The position numbers and the translations under genes are program-made. Shown here in pieces: positions 6,370 to 13,870 of a DNA stretch of 26,461 bases. The DNA lies in assembly GCA_020634015.1 (NCBI GenBank), contig JACKCN010000012.1, forward strand, positions 1 to 26,461, read 5' to 3'. The DNA comes from Candidatus Delongbacteria bacterium. Lineage in GTDB: Bacteria > CAIWAD01. Numbering within the stretch: the stretch's first letter is position 1; every line of letters begins with the position of its first letter. The notes beneath the pieces were generated by a model. It was not told the DNA's origin, searched no databases, and saw only the letters and a program-made list of their open reading frames with translations.

Positions 6370-7523
6370 TGTCCGCGGACAACAGCCCATTCACTCGGCA
6401 GGCCCTGACCCTGCGGATCTACGCACTGCTGACCGTGGTGGGCGTGGTCTATTCTCTCGTGGGCCAGATCGGCACGCTGGTCACCGGCGGCGATGTCTAT
6501 ATCGTTCGCGGAATTCTGGTCGAGCTGATCTACTGGTACGCCTGGGGACCGCTGATTCCCTGGATCTACCGGATGGTCGAGCGCCAGATCCAGCGCGGCA
6601 TCGGCACGCGCGAGCTGGTGATCAGGCAGTTCCTGGCCTCGCTGGTCTTTCCCCAGCTGGCCTGGCTGGCCCAGGTTCCGCTCTGGTTGATCTACTACTT
6701 CTGGTCCCAGGCCCTCACCGGCCGTCCCGTGATGGGCATGCTGGAGATCCTGAAGTACAACTTCCGCTCGTACTATCTGGATTACTTCGGGCTGTTTCTG
6801 GGCTCGGTGGTCTATGCGGGCATCGCGGGTGCCAGTCTGGCGCGGCTTTGGTGGCTGCGCTACCGGCAGGCTGAACTGGACCGGCTGCAACTGGAATCCC
6901 AACTGGCGCGCAGCGAGTTGCAGGCGCTGAAGATGCAGCTGCATCCGCACTTCCTCTTCAACACGCTGAACTCGATTTCCTCGCTGCTGCGTCGTGATCC
7001 GGAAAGCGCCGACCGGATGATCGCGCGGCTGGGTGAGTTCCTGCGCATGACCCTGGAGCGGGGTGAAAGTCCCGTGGTGAGTCTGGCCGACGAACTGGAT
7101 TTCGTCGAGCGCTATCTGGCCATCGAGCAGATCCGCTTCGGCGAGCGCCTCAAGGTGGATGTGGAGGTGCAGCCCGAACTGAACAGCCTGATCGTGCCCA
7201 ACCTGATGCTGCAGCCGATCATCGAGAATGCGGTGCGGCATGGGGTGGCCCGGCGGGCCGAAGCGGGCTGGATCCGGATTCAGGCCCGCATCGAGAACGG
7301 GCACGCCGTGATCCAGGTCATCGACAGTGGCGCCGGCGAGCACGGCACGCCCCGGCGCCAGACCCCCGAGAACGAAGGCATTGGCCTGCGCAACACGCGC
7401 GAACGCCTGCGACAGGTCTATGGTGCTGCGGCCAGTCTGGAACTGCATCGCCACCAGGATGGACGATTCGAAAGCCGGATCCAGATCGCGCTGCCCGGCC
7501 CCGAGACCGAGGAGAGCCCATGA
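6369..7523 (+). CDS. LytS-type sensor histidine kinase
   Basis: A 384-residue integral-membrane kinase of the LytS/YehU kind (His_kinase plus HATPase_c). It would autophosphorylate and pass phosphate to the LytTR regulator encoded next. Hydrophobic segments at about 15-35, 45-67, 86-112 and 137-163 form the membrane sensor part, with no recognised extracellular domain. A short coiled linker (165-185, QAELDRLQLESQLARSELQ) leads to the phosphoacceptor motif LHPHFLFNTLNSISSLLR, with H194 the probable phosphorylated residue. The ATP-binding part shows the N box (MLQPIIENAVRHG) and G boxes (DSGAGEHG and EGIGLRNTRERL). The start overlaps the stop of a 28-codon ORF and the end overlaps the regulator by ATGA, so all three are translationally coupled. 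The signal sensed cannot be told from the sequence. Confidence 0.92.
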   Translation: MSADNSPFTRQALTLRIYALLTVVGVVYSLVGQIGTLVTGGDVYIVRGILVELIYWYAWGPLIPWIYRMVERQIQRGIGTRELVIRQFLASLVFPQLAWLAQVPLWLIYYFWSQALTGRPVMGMLEILKYNFRSYYLDYFGLFLGSVVYAGIAGASLARLWWLRYRQAELDRLQLESQLARSELQALKMQLHPHFLFNTLNSISSLLRRDPESADRMIARLGEFLRMTLERGESPVVSLADELDFVERYLAIEQIRFGERLKVDVEVQPELNSLIVPNLMLQPIIENAVRHGVARRAEAGWIRIQARIENGHAVIQVIDSGAGEHGTPRRQTPENEGIGLRNTRERLRQVYGAAASLELHRHQDGRFESRIQIALPGPETEESP

Positions 7524-8284
7524 GCACCAGTCCTGCCCGCGTCCTGATCGTGGACGACGAACAACTGGCACGCGAGCGCGTGCGAGAACTGCTGGGCGAG
7601 CATGCCGACTTCCAGGTCAGCGGCGAATGCGCCAATGGTCTGGAAGCCCTGCAGTACATCGAGAAGGACCCGGTGGATGTGATCTTTCTGGACATCCAGA
7701 TGCCCGTGATGGATGGTTTCGAGCTGCTGCAGGAACTGGACAGCGCCACCCGCCCGCGCGTGGTTTTCATCACGGCCTGGGACCGCTATGCCCTCGAAGC
7801 CTTTCGCGCCCATGCCCTGGATTACCTGCTGAAACCCTTTGACGCCGACCGCTTCCGTGAGATGCTGGATCACGTGCGCAGCACCCTGAAGGACGAGGCC
7901 GGCCAGAGCCTGCGCTCCCAGCTGGAAAGCCTGCTCGAGGAGATCCGGCGCGAGCGCTCCTGGATCGATCGCTTCGTGATCCGCACCGGCAGCCGCGTGA
8001 TTCTGGTTTCCGTGGACGATGTGGACTGGATCGAGGCCGAGGGCAATTACGTGACCCTGCACTGTGGCGAGCACAACTGGATGCAGCGCGAGACCATCAG
8101 CGCCCTCGAGCAGCGTCTGGACCCGGCCCGCTTCTGCCGGATCCACCGCAGCGCCATCGTGCGCCTGGACCGGATCCGTGAACTGCAGCCTGCCAGTCAT
8201 GGAGATTTTCTGGTGCTGATGAAGAGCGGCAAGAAGCTGCAGATGAGTCGCAGTTATGCGAGGCGCTTCAAGGCGCTGGGCTGA
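7520..8284 (+). CDS. LytTR-family response regulator
   Basis: A 254-residue DNA-binding response regulator, the cognate partner of the upstream kinase. Residues 6-120 are a receiver domain with acidic pocket D12-D13, phosphoacceptor D58 (VIFLDIQMPVMDG), a Thr-position ITAWD and lysine in LLKPFD. A helical linker (125-147) leads to a LytTR domain from about 148 to the end. That domain shows the typical DVDWIEAEGNYVTLH, the FCRIHRSAIVRLDRI block and a terminal SRSYARRFKAL. LytTR proteins bind pairs of short direct repeats; I found no clear pair in the operon's own promoter. Its ATG lies in the ATGA overlap with the kinase stop. Confidence 0.94.
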   Translation: MSTSPARVLIVDDEQLARERVRELLGEHADFQVSGECANGLEALQYIEKDPVDVIFLDIQMPVMDGFELLQELDSATRPRVVFITAWDRYALEAFRAHALDYLLKPFDADRFREMLDHVRSTLKDEAGQSLRSQLESLLEEIRRERSWIDRFVIRTGSRVILVSVDDVDWIEAEGNYVTLHCGEHNWMQRETISALEQRLDPARFCRIHRSAIVRLDRIRELQPASHGDFLVLMKSGKKLQMSRSYARRFKALG

Positions 8285-8404
8285 GCGGCCCGTTGCCCGC
8301 GTGGCAATCCGGCTGAAAACAGGGCAAACCCATTCGTCCCTGAACGCTGGATTGCCCCTCAAGGGAATGCGTGATTGGGGCCGTCATGGGAACGGATGAC
8401 AGAG
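8285..8404. other. Structured 3' untranslated stretch
   Basis: Several short complementary segments occur between the regulator stop and its terminator: TTGCC / GGCAA (8293-8297 with 8303-8307) and GGGCAA / TTGCCC (8322-8327 with 8352-8357). GTCAT / ATGAC pairs further downstream. The repeated GGCAA and TTGCC allow alternative pairings. No gene is seen. Confidence 0.4.
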
Positions 8405-8440
8405 GGCGCGAGGACCAGCAATGGGAATCGCGCCTTTTTT
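8405..8440 (+). terminator. Intrinsic terminator of the kinase-regulator operon
   Basis: The stem GGCGCGA / TCGCGCC (8405-8411 with 8428-8434) has a 16-base loop and is followed directly by six T (8435-8440). Confidence 0.75.
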
Positions 8441-8496
8441 CTTGCCGCTCCGGGCTCGGGAGTCACGGACCTCCGCCATGGATGCCTGTCCTTCGA

Positions 8497-8502
8497 TATA
8501 CT
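8497..8502 (+). promoter_or_regulatory. -10 box of a leaderless YheT-like gene
   Basis: TATACT lies exactly 7 bases before the ATG at 8510, so transcription should start at or next to the start codon. No ribosome binding site is present. The 7-base spacing is the same as for the gene starting at 13680. The -35 region is weak. Confidence 0.55.
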
Positions 8503-8509
8503 GGCGCCC

Positions 8510-9514
8510 ATGCCACTTGCAGGACCTTCACCCTACCGGCCCCCGTGGGGCTTTTCCAACCGCCACGTCCTCACGATCTGGCCGACCCTGGTCCGTCCAC
8601 GCCCGCGCCCCGCGCTGCGGCGCAGCGAATTCACCACGGATGACGGGGACTTTCTGGAACTGGACTGGTGGATGACTGCCACCGGTTCCAACAGGCTGGC
8701 CGTGCTCTGTCATGGGCTGGAGGGCAGTTCGCGGGCCGTGTACATGCTGGGCATGGGCCGGGCGCTGGTCGAGGCGGGCTGGGATGTGCTGCTGATGAAC
8801 TTCCGCGGCTGCGGGGGCAGGCCCAACAGGCTCTGGCGCTCCTACCACAGTGGCGAGACGGGCGACCTGCTGCAGGTGCTGCGGCACTGTGCCGCCGATG
8901 GCCGCTGGAACTGCCTGCTGCCGCTGGGCTTCAGTCTGGGCGGTAGCGTGGTGCTGAATCTGATGGCCCGCCATGACCACGAGCTGCCCAGCAGCGTCAC
9001 CGGAGCGGTGGCGATTTCGGTGCCCTGCGACCTGGCCGGCTGCGCCCGCCAGATGGAACGCCGCGAGAACTGGCTCTACATGCAGCGCTTCGTGCGGCGC
9101 ATTCAACGCAAGCTGAGGGAAAAAATAACCCGGCTGGACACCGGGCTGGACGAGGCGACAATTTCTCGGATGCGCACCTTCGTGGATATCGATGGGCACT
9201 ATACGGCACCCGCGCATGGTTTCGAGAGTGCGGAGGATTACTGGTCCAGAGCCTCCTGCCTGCCCGATTTGGAACAGATCCGACGCTCGACCCTGCTGAT
9301 CAGCGCCCTCGACGACCCCTTCCTGACTCCCGAGTGCTATCCGCGCAAATCCGCCGCCTCAAGCGACTGTTTCTGGCTTGACACTCCTCCTGCTGGAGGA
9401 CACCTGGGATTCGTGGGGCGCTGGCAGGGAACGCACTACTGGCATGAAATCAGGGCCTGCGAGTTCGCGCACTCGCTGATCGAAACTGGCTCGGGCCCCG
9501 CTGGAAATCGCTGA
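8510..9514 (+). CDS. YheT-like alpha/beta hydrolase
   Basis: A 334-residue cytoplasmic serine hydrolase of the YheT/EMB8 family, a group annotated as esterases of uncertain physiological substrate. The N-terminal GFSNRHVLTIWPTLVRP (14-30) is the family's characteristic 'hlqTi-p' segment. CHGLEGSS (67-74) forms the oxyanion region, and NFRGCGGRPN (97-106) is conserved. The nucleophile is S142 in the elbow GFSLGG, with acid D268 or D269 (SALDDPF) and base H298 (PAGGHLGF). Length fits the family. I chose the ATG at 8510 because it begins just before the conserved region and lies 7 bases after a TATACT box. A frame extension to 8375 would include the preceding terminator and has no family similarity. 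It stands as a single gene. Confidence 0.9.
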   Translation: MPLAGPSPYRPPWGFSNRHVLTIWPTLVRPRPRPALRRSEFTTDDGDFLELDWWMTATGSNRLAVLCHGLEGSSRAVYMLGMGRALVEAGWDVLLMNFRGCGGRPNRLWRSYHSGETGDLLQVLRHCAADGRWNCLLPLGFSLGGSVVLNLMARHDHELPSSVTGAVAISVPCDLAGCARQMERRENWLYMQRFVRRIQRKLREKITRLDTGLDEATISRMRTFVDIDGHYTAPAHGFESAEDYWSRASCLPDLEQIRRSTLLISALDDPFLTPECYPRKSAASSDCFWLDTPPAGGHLGFVGRWQGTHYWHEIRACEFAHSLIETGSGPAGNR

Positions 9515-9589
9515 AGATCTGCCCTGAGCATGCGCCAATAATGCAGCCCAAGTTGCATGAAAACATCTGTTTGTATTCAGGCAGCGCAG

Positions 9590-9612
9590 ACCTGCACCGG
9601 GAAGATGCAGGT
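9590..9612 (-). terminator. Hairpin downstream of the 59-residue gene
   Basis: A 7-bp stem ACCTGCA / TGCAGGT with a 9-base loop begins 5 bases after the stop at 9618. It lacks a T run, so termination is only possible, not shown. Confidence 0.35.
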
Positions 9613-9617
9613 ATCGA

Positions 9618-9797
9618 TCAACAGGCGATCGCGGGCCGGGCGGCCGAATGCGACGCCTTTTCTTCCTTCTGCGCCGAGTGCACGCGCAGGGTGGGGTGAT
9701 CACCCCTGAGGATCATCGCCACGAGATCGCTGCTGTCCTGCACGATCTTGTCGTAGCGGTCCTTGCCAAGAACGGCAATAACTTCCGCTGGATTCAT
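9618..9797 (-). CDS. Small protein of unknown function (59 residues)
   Basis: This 60-codon frame has a good start signal: ATG at 9797 preceded 5 bases away by AAGGGGGG (9803-9810). The product begins MNPAEVIAVLGKDRYDKIVQ, continues with DSSDLVAMILRGDHPTLRVH and ends in a polar tail with a basic, Ala-rich character. Residues 1-32 look like a compact pair of helices. I recognise no family. It lies downstream of, and in the same direction as, the two flagellin genes, but is separated from them by a terminator, so a link to motility is only suggested by position. A hairpin, CGGGCTT / AAGCCCG (9837-9853), lies 40 bases upstream of the start. Confidence 0.5.
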   Translation of the reverse strand: MNPAEVIAVLGKDRYDKIVQDSSDLVAMILRGDHPTLRVHSAQKEEKASHSAARPAIAC

Positions 9798-10266
9798 CTG
9801 AACCCCCCTTCAAGCGTTACCACACACACCGTTTGCCGGGCTTGCCAAGCCCGTTGCCGGTCGTCGCGTTGCACATCGACCCCCCAGTCGAGAACCGCTT
9901 CGGAAGTGAGTTCTGAAGCAGGTGCAGGCGATTTTCCAGCCAGTCGGAACATTGGAACTCCACCAATTCTTTCCAAAGGATTTCTCGATCCCGGAAAGCT
10001 TTTGGCCACCGTCAACCACTTGGTGCAAGGCCACCGTCTTCGTCGGGGCAAGTACACCAGAAGGGCCGCAATGTCGGTTCCCGACTGGAGTCAACAGCAA
10101 GAACGGGGCCAATGACGAAATGTTTCCTCAACTCGACACTTCCCTGAATTCGAGCCGCCGGACCCGTGAGTCGCGAGTCCGGCGAGTTGCAAAGGGCCCG
10201 TCGTAACCCGGGCCCTTTGTGATGTGCAGAGACAGGACTTTCGGGAGAAAGCCCGCGAAGAGAGTT
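9798..10266. other. Intergenic stretch without a convincing gene
   Basis: These 469 bp hold the leader of the small leftward gene (9798-9855) and, at 10157-10218, two tandem hairpins downstream of the first flagellin: GCCGGAC / GTCCGGC (10157-10163 with 10177-10183) and the terminator at 10191-10218. The middle (9860-10150) is poorer in GC than its neighbours. Frames open on both strands there, but none has a ribosome binding site or recognisable protein pattern. It may be a remnant. Confidence 0.5.
10191..10218 (-). terminator. Intrinsic terminator after flagellin 1
   Basis: A perfect 10-bp stem AAAGGGCCCG / CGGGCCCTTT (10191-10200 with 10209-10218) has an 8-base loop and begins 48 bases after the flagellin stop. 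The A/T ends make it usable from both sides. Confidence 0.75.
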
Positions 10267-11109
10267 CTAAAGCAGTTGCAGAACGTAGTTGGGCATGCTG
10301 TTGGCTTGCGCCAGCATGGCCAGCCCGGACTGCATCAGGATCTGGGCCCGGGTGAAGCCGGCCATTTCCTGGGCGAAGTCCGTGTCGCGAATGGTGGACT
10401 CCGATGCCGTGGCCGTTTCCTGGGCGATCTGCAGGTTGCTGATCGTGTAGCCCAACCGGGTCACGAAGGCACCCAGTCGGGTCCGCTCGCTGTCCTTGGT
10501 GCCAATGGCGGAATCCATCTGGGTCAGGGCCGAGAGCGCCATGGTGGTGTTGGTCAGGTCCGCGGAATTCAGCCCCAGCGAGGAGGCGGTCATGGCCGTC
10601 AGCGACACCGAATAGTAGTCCTGATTCTGCGTGGTACCCGTGCCCACCTGCAGCCGCACACCGCCGTTGGTACTGCCCGAGCTGTAGGTGCCATCCAGCA
10701 GGTTCATGCCGTTGTAGTTGGTCACCGACGCGATCCGCGTGACCTCGCTCTTGAGCTGCTGGAACTCCACATCCAGATAGCTGCGGTCCAGACTGGACAG
10801 GGTGCCGTTGGCCGCCTCGACGGAAAGCGCCCGCATGCGGATCAGCTTTTCGTCAATGGTCGCCAGCGCTCCCTCGGCGGTCGCCAGCAGGTTGATGCCA
10901 TAGTTGGCATTGCGTTCCGCCTCTTCCAGACTGGCGATCTGGGCTCGCAGGCGTTCGGACACTCCCAGGCCGGCCGGGTCGTCCCAGGAATGATTGATGC
11001 GCAAACCGGATGACAGTCGCTCGACTGACTTCTCGAGATCGCTCGAGTTCTTCGCCACCGTCCGCTGCGCGGCCATCGAGGTGACGTTGTGGTTGATACG
11101 AAGGGACAT
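10267..11109 (-). CDS. Flagellin (short type), copy 1
   Basis: A 280-residue flagellin, the filament subunit exported through the flagellar type III apparatus. The N-terminal D0/D1 region is classical (MSLRINHNV, then LSSGLRINHSWDDPAGLGVSERLRAQI, then NYGINLLATAEGAL). So is the C-terminal region (FVTRLGYTISNLQIAQETATASESTIRDTDFAQEM and the terminal MLAQANSMPNYVLQLL). The middle (about 140-190) is short and there is no room for variable D2/D3 domains, so the filament should have a plain core surface. The ATG at 11109 follows a perfect AGGAGG. A longer frame upstream lacks flagellin character. No FliD, FliS or other flagellar gene is in the window. A similar gene lies upstream in the same direction; a terminator-like hairpin separates the two, so they are probably transcribed separately. 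Confidence 0.94.
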   Translation of the reverse strand: MSLRINHNVTSMAAQRTVAKNSSDLEKSVERLSSGLRINHSWDDPAGLGVSERLRAQIASLEEAERNANYGINLLATAEGALATIDEKLIRMRALSVEAANGTLSSLDRSYLDVEFQQLKSEVTRIASVTNYNGMNLLDGTYSSGSTNGGVRLQVGTGTTQNQDYYSVSLTAMTASSLGLNSADLTNTTMALSALTQMDSAIGTKDSERTRLGAFVTRLGYTISNLQIAQETATASESTIRDTDFAQEMAGFTRAQILMQSGLAMLAQANSMPNYVLQLL

Positions 11110-11535
11110 GGTGAACCTCCTGGTGAAATCTGGCCACCCTATCGGAGAGTTCTGAACTTTCTGCAGTCCTGTAAAAACAAATACTTGACTCGTTGCCACG
11201 CTCCCAAGTCCAATAATCACAACGACTAGCGAGCTTGGCCAGTTCTGAAATTCAGCACTTCGGAAGTTGAGAAGAATGAGGGGCGAGGGCCGGGCGCGGA
11301 AAAATCTGCCCTGCTCGGTGAATCTTCAGCTTTGGAGAATGAGTCGGGCTGCGGTACCGGACACTGGACCCGTCGATCGGAAAGGTCACGAGGTGGGTGG
11401 CACCAGGATCGGCGGGCCCCGAGAAGGCCGGGGCCGCTCTTCATGACGAAGAGCGACCCCGGTCGGGAGGCAAATGGCTCGAGGTGGTGGCCCGATCAAC
11501 TCCACGGGGAGCCCGGGCCGGGCGTCATCGGGCGA
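11110..11535. other. Intergenic region between the two flagellins
   Basis: These 426 bp hold the leader and probable promoter of flagellin 1 and the hairpin after flagellin 2. On the minus strand, CCGATAGG (11145-11138), about 29 bases before the start, resembles the -10 half of flagellar sigma-28 promoters (GCCGATAA). I find no matching -35 half at the right spacing. An AT-richer block at 11155-11220 lies just upstream. No convincing gene is seen. Confidence 0.5.
11428..11462 (-). terminator. Hairpin downstream of flagellin 2
   Basis: CGCTCTTC / GAAGAGCG (11435-11442 with 11448-11455) is extended by CCGGGG / CCCCGG across a single mismatch, giving about 14 pairs. The T run on the minus side is weak (CCTTCT). 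It lies about 75 bases after the stop. Confidence 0.6.
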
Positions 11536-12387
11536 TCAGAACAGGCCCGCCACGATGTTGGGCAACTGGTTTGCCTGCGAGGTCATGGCGATGGTGGTCT
11601 GCATCCGGATCTGCGCGCGGGTCAGGCTGCTCATGGTTTCCGCCATGTCGGCATCCCGCACGGTGGACTCGGAGGTCACCGTGTTCTCGCGATGGATCAT
11701 CATCGATTCCAGGGACAGTTGGAGACGGCTCACGTAGGAGCCCACCCGGGTCTGTTCGGTGCTCTTCAATATTTGCGCCGCATCGATGGTGCCAATGGCG
11801 GCCTGGGAGAGCGCCGTGTTCGTGAGTGACACGGAATCCAGGCCCAGGGCGCCAAGGCGCATGTCCGCCAGATTGACGTGGTAATAATCCTGGTTGGACA
11901 CGTTGTAGGTGCCCAGATGGAACTTGATGCCCTGCCCATTGGGACCGCTGGCCCCCTGGGAATAGGTGCCATCCAGCAGCTTGATCCCGTTGTAGCGCGT
12001 CACTTCGGCCACCCGGTTGATCTCGCTCTTCAGTTGCTGGAATTCGTGATCCAGGTAACTGCGGTCCAGGCTGGACAGGGTGCCGTTCGAGGCTTCCACG
12101 GCCAGGGCTCGCATTCGCGTGAGCTTGTCATCGATGTTGTTCAGGCCCGCCTCGGCGGTCGAGAGCAGATTGATGGCATAACTCGCGTTGCGCTCGGTTT
12201 CCACCATGGACCCGATCTGCATCCGCATTCGGTCGGAGACCGCCATGGCGGCCGGATCATCCCAGGCCTGGTTCACGCGCAGCCCCGAACTCAGTCGATC
12301 GATCGAGGTCTGCGACTCGCGATCAACCTTGTACAGATTCCGGTGCGCCACCATCGAGATGACGTTGTGATTCATACGCAGTGACAT
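11536..12387 (-). CDS. Flagellin (short type), copy 2
   Basis: A 283-residue flagellin paralogous to the one ending at 10267. The conserved ends are present: MSLRMNHNVISMVAHRN and LSSGLRVNQAWDDPAAMAVSDRMRMQI at the start, and SRLQLSLESMMIHRENTVTSESTVRDADMAETM and TSQANQLPNIVAGLF at the end. The blocks NGTLSSLDRSYLD and EFQQLKSEINRVAEVTRYNG are almost identical to copy 1, which shows recent duplication or strong constraint. The short central part (about 143-190) carries most of the differences. The last residues (IVAGLF) depart from the usual VL-LL ending. The ATG at 12387 follows GGAGGG; an upstream ATG at 12447 would add 20 residues before the invariant flagellin start and is rejected. The two copies may be expressed at different times or form different filament parts. 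Confidence 0.94.
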   Translation of the reverse strand: MSLRMNHNVISMVAHRNLYKVDRESQTSIDRLSSGLRVNQAWDDPAAMAVSDRMRMQIGSMVETERNASYAINLLSTAEAGLNNIDDKLTRMRALAVEASNGTLSSLDRSYLDHEFQQLKSEINRVAEVTRYNGIKLLDGTYSQGASGPNGQGIKFHLGTYNVSNQDYYHVNLADMRLGALGLDSVSLTNTALSQAAIGTIDAAQILKSTEQTRVGSYVSRLQLSLESMMIHRENTVTSESTVRDADMAETMSSLTRAQIRMQTTIAMTSQANQLPNIVAGLF

Positions 12388-12585
12388 GGAACCCTCCGTG
12401 GACATGCTCCGGCCTTCCGACCGGATGCTTTCCGTTCGTGTCGTCAATGCGCCAGTAGATCAGCAAGGCAAGGTACCCACGTCGCACAGGGTGCTGCGTC
12501 TGCTTGGCAAGATGTCGTTGGGTCAGGTTGCGAGGCCTTTTCCCGGTTCTCCACACCCCGATTTTCGGGTGTTGCGAAGAATCCT

Positions 12586-13680
12586 TTAATCCTCGTCTTC
12601 CGGTTCGGTCTCCGGATTGTCGCCGAAGAGGGCTTCGTAGTCGAAGACGACTTCGGGTTCCGGTTCCGGTTCGGGTGGGGTTGTATCCTCGGGAAGCAGA
12701 GCCAGGTACGCCGAGGCGGGAATGACCTGAAGCTCGGCCAGCTTGGCCGTGATCAGCTCGCGCAAACCAGCCACGACCCTGTCGAGGCTGCGGCCAATGC
12801 ATTCCAGGCCGCGCAGCTCATCCAGCGCGGGAAGCAGCAGTGAGTCGATTTCACGCCCGTCGGCATAGATGTCCACGATGTAGGCGCGCAGCTCGCGTTC
12901 GTCGGAGGTCCAGGGCAGGACGCGCTGGAAGCACAGCCAGAATTCATACCCGTGCAGGCTCAGTTTCCAGTCCTGCAGGTTGGCGGCTTCCTGTTCTTCC
13001 TCGCGGCGCGGGGCATTGCGGTTGCCCGTGGCCTGGCCGCGGCCCCTGCCACGGCTGGAGTCTCCGCTGCGGGAGTCGCCACCGGCCCGGGGATCCCGGG
13101 GTTTTCCGTCGCGCGTCCCGCGCGTGCCGGCGGCCGCAGTGTTTCCACGGGAATCAGCAGTACCCGGTCGCCCCCCGCGACGGGATTCACCGCGACGCGG
13201 TTCGGCGCTGGAGGCATCACCGGGGCGCTTCTCACCAGCCGCGGGCGGCCGATTGGCATTGCGGGACTCCCCACGCCCGTCCGACCTGGAATCGTTCCGG
13301 CGGCCTCGAGCCGGTGCAGCTGCAGGGTCCTTGGGCTGCCCCTCACGGGGTTTGCTGGCGTCGGCTGCACGCCCTTCGCGGTTCTCGTTGGGACGACGAC
13401 TGCGCCCCTCGCGCCGGGGCTGGTTGCTGCGCTCTCCCGCGGGCTTGTCGGCTGCGGGCCGGGGTGGGCGATTGTCGGCCGCGGGGCGGGGAGGACGGCT
13501 GTCGGCTCCCGGGGCCTGTCCTTCGGGACGTGGGCTGTTGTCGCCGGAGGAGGCACTGCGCGGGCGACGGCGTCCGCGATTCTGGGAACGGCCGCCGCGA
13601 CGGGAGCCGCCATTGTTGCCGGATGAGGAGCCGTCCGGCCCTCCTGGAGAGCCCGAAGCGGGCGGGGTGGTGTTTTCCAT
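12586..13680 (-). CDS. Disordered Arg/Gly-rich protein with acidic tail
   Basis: A 364-residue protein I cannot assign to a family. Residues 1-230 are low complexity and surely disordered: rich in R, G, S, N, D, P and A with many RGG/RRG/GRG-type clusters (GGSRRGGRSQNRGRRR; RRGESRRGGR; SRGRGRGQ) and a tandem RPPRPAAD repeat (62-69, 71-78). Such tails bind nucleic acid in known proteins; here that is inference. Residues about 235-330 form the only folded part, mainly helical (LSLHGYEFWLCFQRVLPWTSDERELRAYIVD; then LLLPALDELRGLECIGRSLDRVVAGLRELITAKL). Residues 331-364 are a Pro/Glu/Asp tail (EPEPEPEVVFDYEALFG; EPEDED) that could mask the basic region. The ATG at 13680 lies 7 bases after a TATATT box, so the mRNA appears leaderless. 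It is divergent from the SUF operon. Confidence 0.75.
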   Translation of the reverse strand: MENTTPPASGSPGGPDGSSSGNNGGSRRGGRSQNRGRRRPRSASSGDNSPRPEGQAPGADSRPPRPAADNRPPRPAADKPAGERSNQPRREGRSRRPNENREGRAADASKPREGQPKDPAAAPARGRRNDSRSDGRGESRNANRPPAAGEKRPGDASSAEPRRGESRRGGRPGTADSRGNTAAAGTRGTRDGKPRDPRAGGDSRSGDSSRGRGRGQATGNRNAPRREEEQEAANLQDWKLSLHGYEFWLCFQRVLPWTSDERELRAYIVDIYADGREIDSLLLPALDELRGLECIGRSLDRVVAGLRELITAKLAELQVIPASAYLALLPEDTTPPEPEPEPEVVFDYEALFGDNPETEPEDED

Positions 13681-13687
13681 GGCGCGG

Positions 13688-13693
13688 AATATA
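13688..13693 (-). promoter_or_regulatory. -10 box of the leaderless Arg/Gly-rich gene
   Basis: On the minus strand CCTATATTCCGCGCC runs directly into the ATG at 13680, with TATATT ending 7 bases before it. There is no room for a ribosome binding site. Confidence 0.6.
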
Positions 13694-13870
13694 GGAACTG
13701 CCCCTTGGCCTCCGCGCGCTTCATTGGCTGGAACTGCATGAGCGGGCCGGTCCCGGCTGGAATTCGCGGGGCTCCAGATGGCGAACACTGTTATTTCAGG
13801 CAGGATCCGGACCTTCCAGCCTTGCCTTTTCCTTGCCCTACAGTTAACATGCGGACCAATTTGCGGGAAT

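Noticed and set aside
5916..7571. 551-codon minus-strand open frame opposite the sensor kinase
   Set aside because: Low-information His/Gln/Pro-rich composition and no ribosome binding site; the plus strand is a clear kinase.
8319..8400. ACAGGGCAAACCCATTCG resembles the first conserved part of a GEMM-I (cyclic-di-GMP) riboswitch
   Set aside because: The following conserved parts (GACGCAAAGCC, the tetraloop receptor and the GGUAGGUAGC-like segment) are missing. The stretch lies before a terminator of the upstream operon, and the next gene appears leaderless.
9922..10206. 94-codon plus-strand frame in the low-GC stretch
   Set aside because: No ribosome binding site, no recognisable pattern, and it runs into the terminator of flagellin 1.
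11110..11230. Sigma-54 or sigma-28 promoter for flagellin 1
   Set aside because: TGGCAACGAG lacks the GC element at the right distance, and the sigma-28-like CCGATAGG lacks a -35 partner; not enough to call a promoter.
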